NCBI RefSeq assembly: GCF_000471905.2
Contig: NW_006497025.1
Coordinates: forward strand, 348,758 to 412,757
Origin: Amborella trichopoda
Taxonomy: Eukaryota; Streptophyta; Magnoliopsida; Amborellales; Amborellaceae
Length of the DNA: 64,000 nt
Direction of reading: 5' to 3'
A program made the translations under genes and the position numbers. The notes beneath the pieces were generated by a model. It saw only the letters and a program-made list of their open reading frames with translations. It searched no databases and was not told where the DNA came from. Below are positions 1 to 11,546 of this stretch, one piece after another; the stretch's first letter is position 1; each line of letters begins with the position of its first letter.

Positions 1-80
1 CCTGGGCCGCCTAGGTAGTGGTGTGTGGCCTAAGGCCCCTTGGGCGCCGCGCTGGGCGGTCCTTTTTTTAAAACATTGTG
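1..80. repeat. End of a GC-palindrome repeat with a TTTTTAAAACATTG terminus
   Basis: GGCGCC/CCTAGG-like words run into a T-run followed by AAACATTGTG. The same terminus (T-run, AAA, CATTG) closes the longer repeat at about 33.3-35.35 kb. It looks like the right end of a non-coding element cut by the window edge. The family is not certain. Confidence 0.4.
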
Positions 81-1497
81 ACTGATGAACTTTATCTCCG
101 GGAAGAGCAATAGACAAGATAGATGGTCTGGGATTTGAAACTTCCAAGCTGTGTTCAATTATGTTCATGGATGGTAAACTATGTGCAGAGATTCCACGCT
201 TCTCATTCAATTTCGAAGTACTGCAAGGAAAAAGATCCTGGTGGCCATGTTCTTAAGGTTAGCATACAGAGAATTTCTTGTGCCTCCCCATTTACAACAC
301 AAACCTATGGTTAATCCTAGCATGTTTATATTACACGGAGGGGAGGAGCAATCAATGAGTCATCTATGGTTCAGCAAATTTTTAATGGATAATTTGGATG
401 GTAATTGATCTCTTCAAATATGCCAGGTGATGCCAACCTTCTTTCTTAGTTTATTACAGGTATTGGTGGGTAAAGGCTAAACCAAGAGCAGATCCATACG
501 AAAATGATTGTCCTTTCCTACAAAGTGTCTACATCTGGAATAAGAGGAAAATAGAGTTTTAGAGGAAACATGACAGAGCCTGGATATAATAGTATTGGAG
601 TTCTTCTTCAGAGATCACTTCATGGGTGAATGGGAAAGATTAAAAGAAGGCCTCAAAATAGATGACCTAACAGCATCTAGGGCAGCTATAGGGAACCTGT
701 GTTCACCAATATTAGCAGGTCCAATGCAATAAGGAATCGAAAGACCAGCCTTGTGTAATGTTGAAGCCCTAGGAACCAAAGATATTAATTGTGGTGGAGG
801 AACAATACTACCATGGGTGGACTGCAGATCCCAACAAATGAGCTCACTGGACAAGGAGTCAAGGACTAATTGAGGGTGATTATCTTAGAGCATCCTTTTA
901 CATGGAAAAATAACAGGCCACGCCAAACCATTCTACTCGGAATAAGGGGGAAAGAGCTTTTTGAAGTTTGCCCTTATACCTAGGAAGTGGTGTTTTCCAT
1001 ATAAGGGGCTATATGTAGCTATTGGCTCCAGACAAATGTCCACATGGAAAGTCGTGCTATTTACAACTTATGCACACCCTAGGAATAGGCCATCAATCTG
1101 ATCTTCAGGGGGGTAGGGCTCTCCTGTTCCTTGGAAACTTGGGAGACACGTGTAGCTATCAATCAGTGGTTGTCAAAGTCATAAAAAATGTAGTAAATAG
1201 TGAATATAGGGATACAAACAAGGTGGCTAACAACTGGCTAACATGGGTGTCATCAGGAATAGCATGGTATTTTGGGCAATATGCCATTGATCATCTGGGC
1301 ACCCATTGCACATTTTTATTTGTTATTTTAATGATAGCATGTTAAGAAACAACAAACAAAAAATTAATTACTAATGCCCACTGAAAGAGCTTCAAAAGAC
1401 CATCTAGACAAGCCAAACAACACACCAAGTAAAAGAACCAAGAAAAAAAGATCAATTTCAGGCTATCCACTAAAGAAGGCACAGCATAAGTACTAAC
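81..1497. other. Probable E2 intron 9 with unidentified coding-like remains
   Basis: This stretch lies downstream of E2 exon 9 in gene orientation and no further E2 exon is visible, so it is probably intron. About 590-1345 on the plus strand has coding-like reading frames, including 107 codons at 1022-1345. I recognise no domain in them, and they are interrupted. They are most likely transposon remains, but the family is unknown. Confidence 0.35.
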
Positions 1498-1570
1498 CTA
1501 AGTAATCTTCAATGTCAGCCTTCACAATGCGCCCATCAGGACCTGTACCTTTGATGCTTGAAAGGGGCAC
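1498..1570 (-). CDS. PDC E2 exon 9 (E3-binding domain)
   Basis: Encodes [19 protein letters not shown] then IEDYL, the second half of the peripheral subunit-binding domain that holds dihydrolipoamide dehydrogenase. Acceptor TTTCAG, donor TTAG|GTTAGT. Confidence 0.95.
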
Positions 1571-4500
1571 CTGAAATTTTGCATACAGGTTGACTTGAAG
1601 ACAAGATGAAGACATATATGTAAGAGGATAAAGGAAGAAATAAATTATATCTAGCTCTCCCTCAATTAAAAGTCATGGAAGAGTTTAGCAACCATAATTA
1701 CTCACATTGTGATCTTCTGCCATCTTTCGTGCGAGGGGGCTTGAGAAAATGCGATCATCTGGTTGAGAAAGTCCATCTGTCTTTTTACTCTTTAATTCAG
1801 GAACACTAGAAGTCTGGGGAACATCTTCTTTAGGTGGGGCTTGTTCAGATGAACCACCAGAAGAAGGGGCAGCAGAAGCAGTGGAAGATGGACCTGTGTA
1901 ATCTTTGAACTTGGCTATGTCATCCTCTTCTTCCACAGTTATTGCAATCACCTAAATAAGATCAACATTCAAAGAATTGAGAAAATATTCCAGCTGCAAA
2001 ACAGAACACTTTCGTGTCAAGAAGGGTCATAGGAGTTCAGACCCCAGGCACCATTTGAATATCATCAATAAGCATGAACAGTCACTAGTGAAATGCAACT
2101 CTCCATGTTAAATAGCAAGATAAAATCTGCCTCCCAAAAAGCTTATATGTCAATCTATATTGAGATTTGGGCACCTATCTTGATGATTACAGCATTAACA
2201 ACTGCAGCACACATCCCAGAGTCAAACCCCACCACTGACCTACACGATGCATATACAGAAACAAGCACATGATCACGCACACCTGCATACATTGACACAT
2301 AAAGGCACCAAGCAACAACACACTAATACTTAAATTTCACTACATACAACTTAAAACAGATGTCTCTCCTCGCACTCTAATACAATACATTGAATTGCAC
2401 ATCTGTCCTGCAGCCATAGCATCTTTCCAGTTTTAAAGCTTGTAAAAAAAATGATATCTATGTGGGTAATGGATAAAAGAACACTTAATTCAGAAGGAAT
2501 AACTAAAGTAAAAAAGAACACTAAAGATAAAAATACCAACATCCACATTTTAAAGGAATCGTGTCTTTTTTTCTTTAACAACCTAGTATGTGCACCTGAA
2601 TCAAAGGTATGAGGAAAATCATCTCTAAAAATACGGGGCCATAATCAAAAAAAGAATTCGTTCACACAAAACCAAATGGATACCATCAAGATAGACAGAA
2701 AATGAATATTCCACCTTTCATTAGCTGGTCACATAGACCTTGAAAATGATTACTATCACCTGGAGACCAGATGATGCTGCAGCAAGGAAGCCCCTTCCTA
2801 TCAAATGGCCCAGGAACAAACAACCTCATATGAAAGGCTACCATACAATGCCCACCAGAAAAGGCCCAAATAATTCACCGAGAGAGAACCCCTTGTATCT
2901 TGAAATCCAAGTCAAATACCAACCAAATCCTTGTAATCATAGCAATCAAGACTGGTACCTTTGGGTCGCAAGCAAACGAGTTTGATAAAAAACTGGTTAG
3001 AACCAAAGTTTGACCAGTTTTAGGTAGTTAGACTAACCGGTTTGATTAGTTAGACCAAATAAACAAAGATGGCAACCTTTTTGGTAACATGTTTTAGTTT
3101 TTTAAGCTATTATTCCTATTTATCTTATTATTTTACATCCATCCTGACCAGTTCAACCAGGTGGCCGGACCAGTTATGATTGGAGCAACCCCTCACTGGT
3201 CTGGTGGACGAGCCATTTGAAAAATTGAAAACTACATAAACTTTACCAACCGAAAAGACAGCCACCATAAAATTATAACAAAAAGCAAATACAATAATCA
3301 TCATCCAAGCCTTATCCCAATTATTTGGGGTCAGCTACATAAATCTTGTTCCTCCATTCTTCTCTGTCAATGACCATACCCTCAATAAGAACAGAAGTCA
3401 CTATATCTTTTCTCACTACTTCTTCCTTTTGGGCCTTCCTCTTGCCCTTTTAGAGGCTTACACTTTAACAAAAAGCAAAGATATGAAAATAAAAAATATA
3501 TCCTCAATATTTTCAGTTTTCTGGAAAATTCTCTAATGTAGAAAGAAAACAAAGTAGTCGGAAACTGTGAAGCATTTTATGAAAAACCAGTGAAGCTCTG
3601 AAAGTTTTAGCGTCAACTTTAGAACTTATTAAAAGACACTGGATATGGAAAAAAAATAAACAATATTACAATGAAACTAGAATATAAAGAAAACAAAGGG
3701 ACTAACAGAAGCACTAGGATTCCATCACAGCAGTAACTATTGAATCGTAAATTTCACTTCAAGGGACATCTCAATAGAAGTCATACGTGTCAAGAGAAAA
3801 TTATAAAATCATAAACCCTAGCAAATTCTATGCCACAAAATCATTCAAAGTAATTGTATAGCCAGAATTATATGACTAAAGAAAAAATCGTAGGATGACA
3901 TAAAAGCAAACTATTACCAAACCAACCACATTGTTAGATTATTACTACAGTCGCAACAGTTCAAAATATTTTACCGTTTCAAGTTCTAAATAAGTCAAGG
4001 CACTCAGAACGACGAAAATAGAAGAACCAAATATCAGTATTTATAGTCCGTATCAAAACTATTTAGAGTAAAAAAGTAAACAACAAAACAGTCAAGAAAA
4101 GAATTACGTGAAATGGAAACAGCAAACAACAAAGTGAAGTTAACCCCACGCTTCATATCCACTTCTAAGTCTCATTGATCATCATGAAAACACAGCAGGT
4201 CTGCTCTACTCATCCATTTAAGATTATGGTGTGAGTGTCTGACTATTTTCATAATTCATTACCAGATTTTCCTTTAATCGGGTTTGCAGGGTAGATGAGT
4301 GCACTGAGAGATTACTGTAATTTTGTCTTAGAAAACAATAAATTGTACAAATCATTGATTGAAACTTGCACAGGTAATTATTTTTATAAAAGCATTACAG
4401 AGCACAAAAGTAAATAGGATTGTAGAGTCAGGAGTATACCTCCCCAACTTTGATTTCCTTTGCTCCATCCCCCTGTACTATCTTCGCTAGATAGCCTTCT

Positions 4501-7500
4501 TCCATGCATTCCATCTCAACTGTAGCTTTATCCTATTGGAAGATACATGAATAGTAAACACAATATTATGGCATGAGAGAGTAGAAGGTTCTATTTCAAA
4601 AACGTTATGGTAAATAGTGCTTACTGTCTCAACTTCACATAGAACTTCGCCAGGTGAGACCTTATCCCCCTCCTTTTTCAGCCACCTCGCAATGTTACCC
4701 TGTATATACAGAAACATTAATCAAGGAGTAAGAACTACAAAGTTGTCTGAAAATTGACAGATATACACATCTTCAAGACAGCAGTATCAAAACCATAATC
4801 TTCTGACTGGAATCAAGCTCATTACCAATTTAGCTCCAACTTCTAGATCAACAAAAGGAACTGAACAGAGCTTAAGCCAATGATATAAAAGCTGGAAAAG
4901 AGATGGAACCGCAGAAGGGATCGGTCCAGTCCAATCCAGCTCAATCAGCTCACATGGTTGTAAATAAATAAAGACAATTTCTAAATAACAGGCAAATTTT
5001 CTAGTTCAACTAACTGGTTCACAAGTTCAACCAGGTCTCTTCGAAAGACCAGTTTTTTATCACAGGATAACTTTTCCAGCACCTTCCTGGCTCAACCACT
5101 TGAACTGGGCAGTCCACTCCAGTTTTCAGTATATTGCTTCAAACTGACAGATCTAAATGGCCCATATCCTTGTGACAACATTTGCTATGGTGACAAAAAG
5201 CCTTACAAGAAAAATGATTTGATAAGAAGAAACACTTCCGGAATAAAGAAAAAGGAACAACAAAGGACAAGGTAACTAGAAGATATTTCTTTTAACAATC
5301 CACAAAACTTTTAATTAATAATCCGCATTTTAAGAACTAGGCTATTCTTTCACAAAGTGATGACAGATGAAATCAATTTTTAAGTGTCAGAGTTCATTCA
5401 CTACATTTTCATTTCAGACTAAACTAGAACCTCCACCAAAAGGCGTGCATCACGAAATCGCTAAGATAAGAAAGCCAAGCATACCTCGGTCATTGTGGGA
5501 GAGAGAGACGGCATTCCTATTTCTTGGTGCAGAGGAAGCCCTGAAATCACATTTGTGTAGTTTCTTATAAACATGTAGAGATGCATATGTTAGCCAGAAA
5601 CGCACGTAGAACATCAGCTTCCAAAATTTTGACACACATGTAATAGAGTCGCTAAAGAAGTTCTACTCAATCTTGCTACATTGCCAAGTGTATGCCTAGA
5701 ATTATTCCTACTGAAGTTGACGCTCATAAAAAAAAGGATCTAATATGGTCATAACAAGCCAGAATATCAGCTATCACTATAAACACTGTTCAATACAACT
5801 AATTGAATATTAATACGTTTATGATAAACATTAATGGAAAATTTATTACATGAGTAGGAGTCCTTTAAAATGCAGATACAATGAGAGTATCATGGGAAAA
5901 AGAAGACAATGAACCTGCTAAAGAGCAGCTAACAACAAGAACAGAACTTACTGATCCTAAATGATTTTTATAAACGTTGAACACTGGAAACTTTTTGATA
6001 AAAAAAAGAACTGAAAGTCCCACACATCACATTCATGCCAGAAACAACAAAAAAAAAAGATGGGAAATTTTGGTCGGCAAGAAACACCATACCCGAGTCA
6101 GTTGCAAATCCTCTTTTTGCAGGGATCAGTGAACTGAAACAGAAGAATACCAAGTTTAGGTAGTTTATATAAAAATGATAATTCAAACTAGATACTAGTG
6201 TTTGAGTTTATGAACGGAGAGTGAAGAATTCCGCAACGAACCCAGCAAAGGTGTTGGTAAATCTCTTGCTCTTAGTGCAAGAGGTATAATATATGGCTGC
6301 CATATGTGAACCCATTTGAGTCACACTTTGTGAAAAAATTTCCTTGCATTTTGCAAGCTGAGAAACCTGAAAAGAATGCTGGACATATTTAGGAGCAAGT
6401 AAACATTCCATACTACCAGAATATTTATGAATCAAAAGAGAGCTACTGCCTAGAATCAATGAAACCTATAGTCTTCTTCCGTATTCATTAATTTCCAGTC
6501 AATGCTTTCTTTCTCTGCCTAGCCTGATTTTCTGATAAGTAACATCAAAATTGCAGATAAGATGGCTGCTAATGACAAAAGTAATAAATGGAGATAAAGT
6601 AAAAACAAAAAAGGGACACTAGAAAGTAAAAAAAAGGAAGCAAGGTTCTATTGCCTCAGTTGAATCAAAAGCTCTGGATCCATCGCTAAGGTGGAAGCTG
6701 TGCGTTGATGTCAGCGAGTCTCCAATGGGGGAGACAACATATCTGGCTTTCTTTTCTGGGGCCAAACCATGTCCATGTCCTCTTAGAAGACCTGCAAGAT
6801 ATTCCAATAAACAAGAAAATCATAGAAGAAAACCCGAGACAGATTATAATTCACATGCAAAGAACTGCTTGATTGATTATTGATGGCCTGATACTTTCCT
6901 GTATCATCATGTCAAGGAGATTTTGATATAATCAGGTGTCCAATGAAAAACTTGATATAAACAACTATTAGCAAATTAGTCACAATGCAGCAGCCAAATC
7001 CAACTTTAGAAGCCCCATGGCATTGTTATTCATAACAAAGTTTATACATCTAATTGCAAACAAAAGTGTAGACAGACAAAGATGTAGAAGTATACATTGC
7101 TTTTTGTGAAACAGAAACTATGAAGAGATGAAAACTCAAAAGGAACAAAGTAAATGATTTAGAAGGTTAAAATCAATAAACAAGAAGAGAGCTTCCAATA
7201 GAAAGGCTTGATAGCCCCCTCTCCAAATATAATGAAAAGGTGCCAAAGCGACTTTGGGACTCACATGACTTTTAAGAGTTGGCTGGTCAAATCATGAATC
7301 TTTCCCATGTATTTTCACTGTTAGAAAAATGCAATGTGATCACACCAAGTTGACTCAAAGATTCATCTGAATTTCCATAATTCCATCCCTAGTTCTTAAA
7401 CAATGATTAGTTTATGACATGACGGAGATGAGATCTAATATGATGGCATACAAACTAGTAAATAAACTGATTACCATACGTTATACCTAGATTTCCATAC

Positions 7501-9217
7501 TAAAACAGAACTAACTAGATATATAATTTGTCTAGAACAAGGGTGCCAACATGAGTAGAAGTTAAAGTTGACTGGTGAATGATAATGAGTGAGAGAGGTA
7601 GAGGCAGACAAGCAGGAGAACAATAATATTTAGAAAGATCCAAAGTATGAAACAGCAAGGGAGAGAGTTTCAAGAATTAATGAGATGAAGATTGTGTTTG
7701 AAGTAGCAGAGGGGGAGAGCCAGCACAAATACAAAATTCCTGCAACTACTAAAATCATAGACATTTAGCTCAAGTCGAATGACAATCATTTTGTGACAAA
7801 TATTTCTAAATTTAATCAACTATAATCATTGTTGACAGACTCATGGCTAATATTCAAGATTCACTTGATGGGTGCAGCTTATGCTCTAGCCAAGTTTTTA
7901 AGACTCAACTAAGACTTACCAAGTTCCACCAGTGCAATACACACACACACACACAGCTGTGCTAAAGCTTAAGAGTTTTACAACTACAATGCTGGAACAT
8001 GGTCTTCTTTTTTCTTTTTTTTTCCTGGTTGATCCATGTCAGAGTTTACTCACTCGAGGACATGCATGGCAATCAGCCCTAAAGCTAAACTTCCGGCATA
8101 GTCATTGAAACTCAAAGCATTGTTGCTTTTGTTAGTCAGTAGAACACCAAATGTTATATGACACAACCAGTTGATTGTTAGCCAGTGGAGCACCAAGTGT
8201 GCTCCAACCTATCGATGGTTACAATTTTTTTACTAATCCTCATCTTGTCGACTATGCATACTCAATCTAATCAAATGAAATAAGTGTCAGTAAGTTAGCC
8301 ACAACCAGTTGATTGAGCCAGTCAGAACAGCGCCAAATGTTATATGGCACTAGCATTCAATTATCAAGCCAAGTTTTTTCTTTTTTTTTCTGAGTTTCTT
8401 TTTTTTTTTTTCTTTTATAGAGATACACAGCGATCAATTATCCAGAATAAAAAGGAAGAGAGAGACCCAGTCTCCATATCCAAACCCTGAGAGTCCCAAT
8501 TCTCCCAATGTGAATCTCAACCACTCAAAAGTCAAACTTTAGAATGAAAAACTCAAATTCTCCATTCATCAGCCGATGTAGGTATCCTAAAATCTTGGTT
8601 CAGCAACATCAATGGGAATCGGCACCTTTTCGTATTTAAAAATCAATTTCAAATGGCAACACAATCATCCTCTTACTAGTCCTCTTACCAGTAACTTTTG
8701 AAGATCAAATCATCAAAAAACACCATTTAATGAAAAAACATAAAAGAAAATATAGAGGGCGAAACAATGGCATAGGAATATATATACATAGAGAGAGAAA
8801 GTAACAGGGTCCTGTTACTTCCGAAAGGTCGCATCAGAGATTAACATACATCCTCAGCAAACCTCTAGGGTAATAGTTAACATAAGGGCAAAAATAATCC
8901 TATCATAATTCATAAACCCCAGAAAAAATTCATAAAACTCATAAATGCTAATCACGTTCTCTCCCATTTTTTCTTCAAACCCAGAGCTCAAAAGACGAAC
9001 CATAGCCAGTACAAATGGAAACCCACATCTAAAAAGACCCAAACAACAAAACCCAAATCGAGTTTCCAAGAATTTCGAGAAGAGATCTGACATAAAAAAA
9101 AAGAGAAAACAGAGAGAGGGAGAAAATGGAATCCATCGAATTACCAACAGAGTTGGAGATGCGACTAAATTGGTTCCTGCGACTGGCCAATGGCCGAGCC
9201 AACTTGGCAGCAATCAT
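1498..9217 (-). CDS. Mitochondrial pyruvate dehydrogenase E2 (dihydrolipoamide acetyltransferase), 5' part, 9 exons
   Basis: E2 moves the acetyl group from E1 to CoA on a swinging lipoyl arm in the mitochondrial matrix. Exons read on the minus strand are 9217-9145, 6791-6655, 6366-6242, 6133-6093, 5540-5485, 4699-4625, 4532-4440, 1951-1706 and 1570-1498. They join in phase to about 306 residues. The first 125 residues form a basic, Ser-rich targeting region ending in KRGFATDSG. Residues 126 to about 205 are a single lipoyl domain opening with [20 protein letters not shown], with the lipoyl lysine in ETDKATVEM (about K171). A Pro/Ala/Ser-rich linker follows, then the E3-binding domain ([19 protein letters not shown] to [17 protein letters not shown]). 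The catalytic acyltransferase domain is off the left edge. A single lipoyl domain fits the plant mitochondrial isoforms with one such domain. The mature part is very close to the family; exons 2 and 3 of the targeting region are less certain because that region is poorly conserved. Confidence 0.93.
1706..1951 (-). CDS. PDC E2 exon 8 (linker and start of E3-binding domain)
   Basis: 82 codons, starting [20 protein letters not shown] and ending [17 protein letters not shown]. The middle is a flexible Ser/Ala/Pro/Lys linker. Acceptor TTTAG|G, donor CAAT|GTGAGT. Confidence 0.96.
2985..3225. repeat. CCGGTT/ACCAGTT cryptic repeat in E2 intron 7
   Basis: AACTGG, ACCAGTT and CTAACCGG words recur on both strands, in the style of the repeats near 4.9, 9.65, 11.55 and 27.55 kb. 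It is non-coding. The family is not identified. Confidence 0.4.
3290..3470 (-). mobile_element. RTE-type LINE 3' end
   Basis: Read on the minus strand this gives GRGRPKRK-like, VRKDI and DREEWRN-like residues, then GCTGACCCCAAATAATTGGG, ATAAGGCTTGGATGATGATT. That is the usual end of plant RTE LINEs: the last coding residues, the (T/A)GGGATAAGGCTT(G/T)G motif, and a GAT/TTG microsatellite tail. Only the 3' end is present, as expected of a 5'-truncated insertion. Confidence 0.75.
4440..4532 (-). CDS. PDC E2 exon 7 (lipoylation site)
   Basis: Encodes [17 protein letters not shown] and then [14 protein letters not shown]. The Lys of ETDKATVE, which carries lipoate in this family, is the second codon. 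Acceptor CAATAG, donor GAG|GTATAC. Confidence 0.97.
4625..4699 (-). CDS. PDC E2 exon 6 (lipoyl domain)
   Basis: Encodes [14 protein letters not shown] and then [11 protein letters not shown]. Acceptor TATACAG|G, donor GACA|GTAAGC. Confidence 0.96.
4700..5484 (-). other. E2 intron 5 with a CCGGTT-type repeat
   Basis: About 4910-5150 contains GGTCCAGTCCAATCC, AACTGGTTCAC and similar cryptic repeats, related in style to 2985-3220. No coding sequence is seen. Confidence 0.4.
5485..5540 (-). CDS. PDC E2 exon 5 (start of lipoyl domain)
   Basis: Acceptor ATTTCAG|GG, donor ACCGAG|GTATGC. Encodes [18 protein letters not shown], the conserved opening of the lipoyl domain. Confidence 0.95.
6093..6133 (-). 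CDS. PDC E2 exon 4 (end of targeting region)
   Basis: A 41-nt exon encoding [14 protein letters not shown], with acceptor TTTCAG and donor TCGG|GTATGG. The RGFA(T/S)xSG motif just before the lipoyl domain is typical of plant mitochondrial E2 around the presequence cleavage site. Confidence 0.85.
6242..6366 (-). CDS. PDC E2 exon 3 (targeting region)
   Basis: The acceptor is TTTTCAG|GTTTCT and the donor GCTGG|GTTCGT. It encodes [17 protein letters not shown] through RFTNTFAG and ends in phase 2, exactly what the next exon needs (GG + T gives Gly). Its composition is Ser/Thr/Lys-rich, with few acidic residues. Confidence 0.55.
6655..6791 (-). CDS. PDC E2 exon 2 (targeting region), possible GC donor
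   Basis: The acceptor is TTGCAG|GTCTTC. The exon encodes [19 protein letters not shown] and on to [10 protein letters not shown]. No GT donor is available before the frame closes; the best donor is GAG|GCAATA, a GC-AG type. With it the exon ends in phase 0, which suits the next exon. The exon call rests on phase and a plausible presequence, not on conservation. Confidence 0.55.
6792..9144 (-). other. E2 intron 1 (2.35 kb)
   Basis: It has a GT donor at 9144 and an AG acceptor ending at 6792. It holds an (AC)n microsatellite at 7939-7955 and T-rich runs near 8010 and 8375-8415. I recognise no gene or mobile element in it. Confidence 0.6.
7939..7955. repeat. (AC)n microsatellite
   Basis: Eight and a half AC units inside E2 intron 1. 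Confidence 0.9.
9145..9217 (-). CDS. PDC E2 exon 1 (start of mitochondrial presequence)
   Basis: The ATG is at 9217-9215. It encodes [19 protein letters not shown] and then ISNSV, a run rich in Arg/Ser/Ala with no acidic residue, as expected of a matrix-targeting peptide. The donor is TTG|GTAATT. The exon leaves one base of a Gly codon. Confidence 0.8.
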
Positions 9218-9360
9218 TCTCTCTCTAAAACTGAACTCTTCCCTCGCTTCTTCGTCGTTCCTTCAAGCTCTTTTGGCAACAAACCAACAGCCCCTCTCTC
9301 TTTCAGATATTTAACAAGAACTGAAATTTACGTGCCACCTCGTGCGCTGAGGGCAATATG
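9218..9360 (-). promoter_or_regulatory. 5' leader and proximal promoter of the E2 gene
   Basis: On the minus strand the ATG is preceded by a purine-rich leader (GAGAGAGA just before the start). A weak TATA-like TTAAATAT lies near 9308-9315. No other motif is clear. Confidence 0.35.
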
Positions 9361-10670
9361 AAGAAAGGTATTCAAAAAATTTAGGGAAAATTTTAGACGC
9401 CCCCAATTTCTACTTTTCCACATCCCACCATACTTTTTAGGAGAAAGCTTTTATTCTTTCCATCCTGTATAAAAGTTGCATACTTCCTATCATCTAGCAT
9501 TCTAATTTACGTCAAGTGAGTCACAAACCGTTTCATTTATGATTTAGAGTATTTCATTTTTAGAGAACAAAAATGAGTTATAATAAGGGTCTGTATGAAA
9601 AGAGATGCAATCTCGAGCTCAAGATTCAAGCCCATGGCCAACATCAAGGTTTAAAAAATGGATTGGTGACTCGGATCACTTATGTGGAAAACCGGTTCGA
9701 ATCGATGAATCGGTTGGAAATGGCCTTTATTAAAAATTTCTTAAAATTTAACTTGCTAGTTTGCAAAAAGAAAAAAAGAGTTGTATTGTACTATAATTTT
9801 TTATTATTTTAGTAAAAATAAATAAACTGATTTGTTTTTTGAGAGAGAGAGAAATTACATGTTTAGTTGACATTGTTTACTTTATTTAGAACCTAGACTC
9901 TAGAGGTGCGAAAGACAGCAATTAAGTTGAGTCCCACATGGGGCATTTGTTGTAGCTTCTGGTAGGCCAAGAGCTATAAAAGAGAGGCATGGGATTACAG
10001 TCACGACCTCACCAGATAGTTTGGCTGATGCTCCTGGGGTCCCTTACAAGGAGATGTAGGGCCAGGTGAATAAAAATAAAAAAAAAAAAAGATAGAAAAT
10101 AATGGGTAATAATAAAAGCTAGGAAATAAACAATAGAAAAAAAAAAAAAAATTATGATTTAGTGAGAGTGGGGTGGTCCAAACACAAAAATTTAAGTTTG
10201 GAGTAGTAAAACCTATAGAGAGAAGTAGAAGTGATTTTCTTTTGGCCCAGACAGCTTCTACCAATATGGTCAATCTTTTCTCTTTCACTTCCTTGCTTTG
10301 TAGATGAGGCTTTTGCTTTTGCTTAATATAATCACTGAGAGAGCCTGTAGAGAGGATATTGGGTTTTATGGGGGGATTTGATGCAAAAGAAAAGATCTAA
10401 AATTGTGATTAAAAACCCTATATTAGGCATTTCTTCAAGCCAAGAATGAACCCACGAAATTTTATAGGATGGATTCTTGTTCTCTAACCGTTCTTTTTTT
10501 TGTGTTGGCATTTCTATGCAACTGTGAGTTGTAATCCTTGGTGGTAGAGACAGGAAACACATCCCCCTCTCTCTCTCTCTCTTTCTCTCTCTTCTCTTGT
10601 TTTCATTTTTTTCTTCTTTCGAGTCTTTGAGGGTAAATTTGTCATTTTTCATGGAAACAAAATGCACTAC
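9361..10670. other. Intergenic, no gene seen
   Basis: About 9648-9725 has ACCGGTTCGAATCGATGAAT-type cryptic palindromes next to TTTAAAAAATGG, like the other CCGGTT repeats. A-runs lie at about 10078-10090 and 10138-10152, and a (CT)n tract at about 10566-10593. Long minus-strand frames here are compositional. Confidence 0.6.
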
Positions 10671-11095
10671 CAGGTAGGGGTGGCATTGGACCCGGACACG
10701 ACCCAGGTCTCGACGTCCAGACTTGACATGAGTGTGAGTATAGGGTCTGATAATTGGACCCAACTGGTCGGTCCAGGTTCAAATATTGGACCCAATCACT
10801 ATTCAGGTCTGGGTCCGGGTCTATGTGGACCCAACCCAAATAGTATTACTATATAAATAGTATTTAATATATAATATTTTAATAATATTTAATTATTATT
10901 TAGACACATATAATTATATATTTTTTGTTATAATACTTAAATAATACATGTATATATTTAACATAATATTTATTTACTTTTTGGGTCAAGTCCGGTCATG
11001 TCTGGGTCCAAACGGGTTTGAGTCCGAGTCCCATAATTTTCTTACGGGTTCAGCCGGACCCGACCCGACCCGACCCATTTCCACCCTTATGACCT
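10671..11095. mobile_element. hAT-like MITE with GGGTC-rich interior
   Basis: The copy opens with TAGGGGTGGCATTGGACCC and closes with GACCCATTTCCACCCTTA, so its ends are inverted (GGGGTGGNA / TNCCACCC). The interior is built of GGACCC/GGGTCC words around an AT-rich core. Related copies are at 28801-29140, 30750-30960, 42555-42790 and 61613-61966. The hAT placement is from the TAGGGGTGGCAA-type end and is tentative. Confidence 0.55.
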
Positions 11096-11204
11096 GGGAT
11101 GTTGAAGTGAAAAATTGAAACACTAAAAGTCTTGTTTCTTGGACAAAATATCTATTTTTTTTTCAGCCTTACATTTTGTATGGGTAATAATACTATGCCT
11201 TATA

Positions 11205-11525
11205 AATATGGAAAAAGTTTATATAAGGCTGATGGCGAACAATCAAACTAAGCCGCACCTCAAAAATTCACTAGAAGATTTTCAAATCTTGGAAATAGTG
11301 CATCTTAGAATGTATTATCTAAACCGTTAATTTTCAAGATTTTCAAATTTTCATAGATCTGCTTGATCTGTACTTTTTTTAAGCTTTAAATTTTGTAATT
11401 AGGGATGAAAATGAATTTCCATACCATTATAAATATTTTTTATACTGAAACATTTTTCAACACTATTTGAAAGAACGCCTTACTTTGATTGTTTAGGGCC
11501 TCGGCCCTATAAAAACTACACCCTA
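11205..11525 (+). mobile_element. Long-TIR MITE, family A, copy 1
   Basis: It starts with GGAAAAAGTTTATATAAGGC and ends with TTTGATTGTTTAGGGCCTCG, GCCCTATAAAAACTACACCC. The ends are inverted repeats (CTAAACAATCAAA against TTTGATTGTTTAG). The internal marker GGAAATAGTGCATCTTAGAA is shared with the other copies. No coding capacity. Confidence 0.75.
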
Positions 11526-11546
11526 TAAATATATTATGTTATGGTC

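Larger units (their letters stand above)
1952..4439 (-). other. E2 intron 7 (2.5 kb) with repeat insertions
   Basis: This intron contains the CCGGTT-type repeat (about 2985-3220) and an RTE LINE 3' end (3290-3470), listed separately. The rest is AT-rich without recognisable content. Confidence 0.6.

Noticed and set aside
1022-1345. 107-codon frame as a host gene
   Set aside because: No recognised domain, no clear promoter or splice partners, and it lies in an E2 intron.
8854-9361. Frames of 119 and 138 codons over the E2 start region
   Set aside because: They are shadows of E2 exon 1 and its CT-rich leader, and no motif is visible.
10332-10763. 143-codon minus-strand frame
   Set aside because: It spans a (CT)n tract and the start of a MITE; composition explains it.
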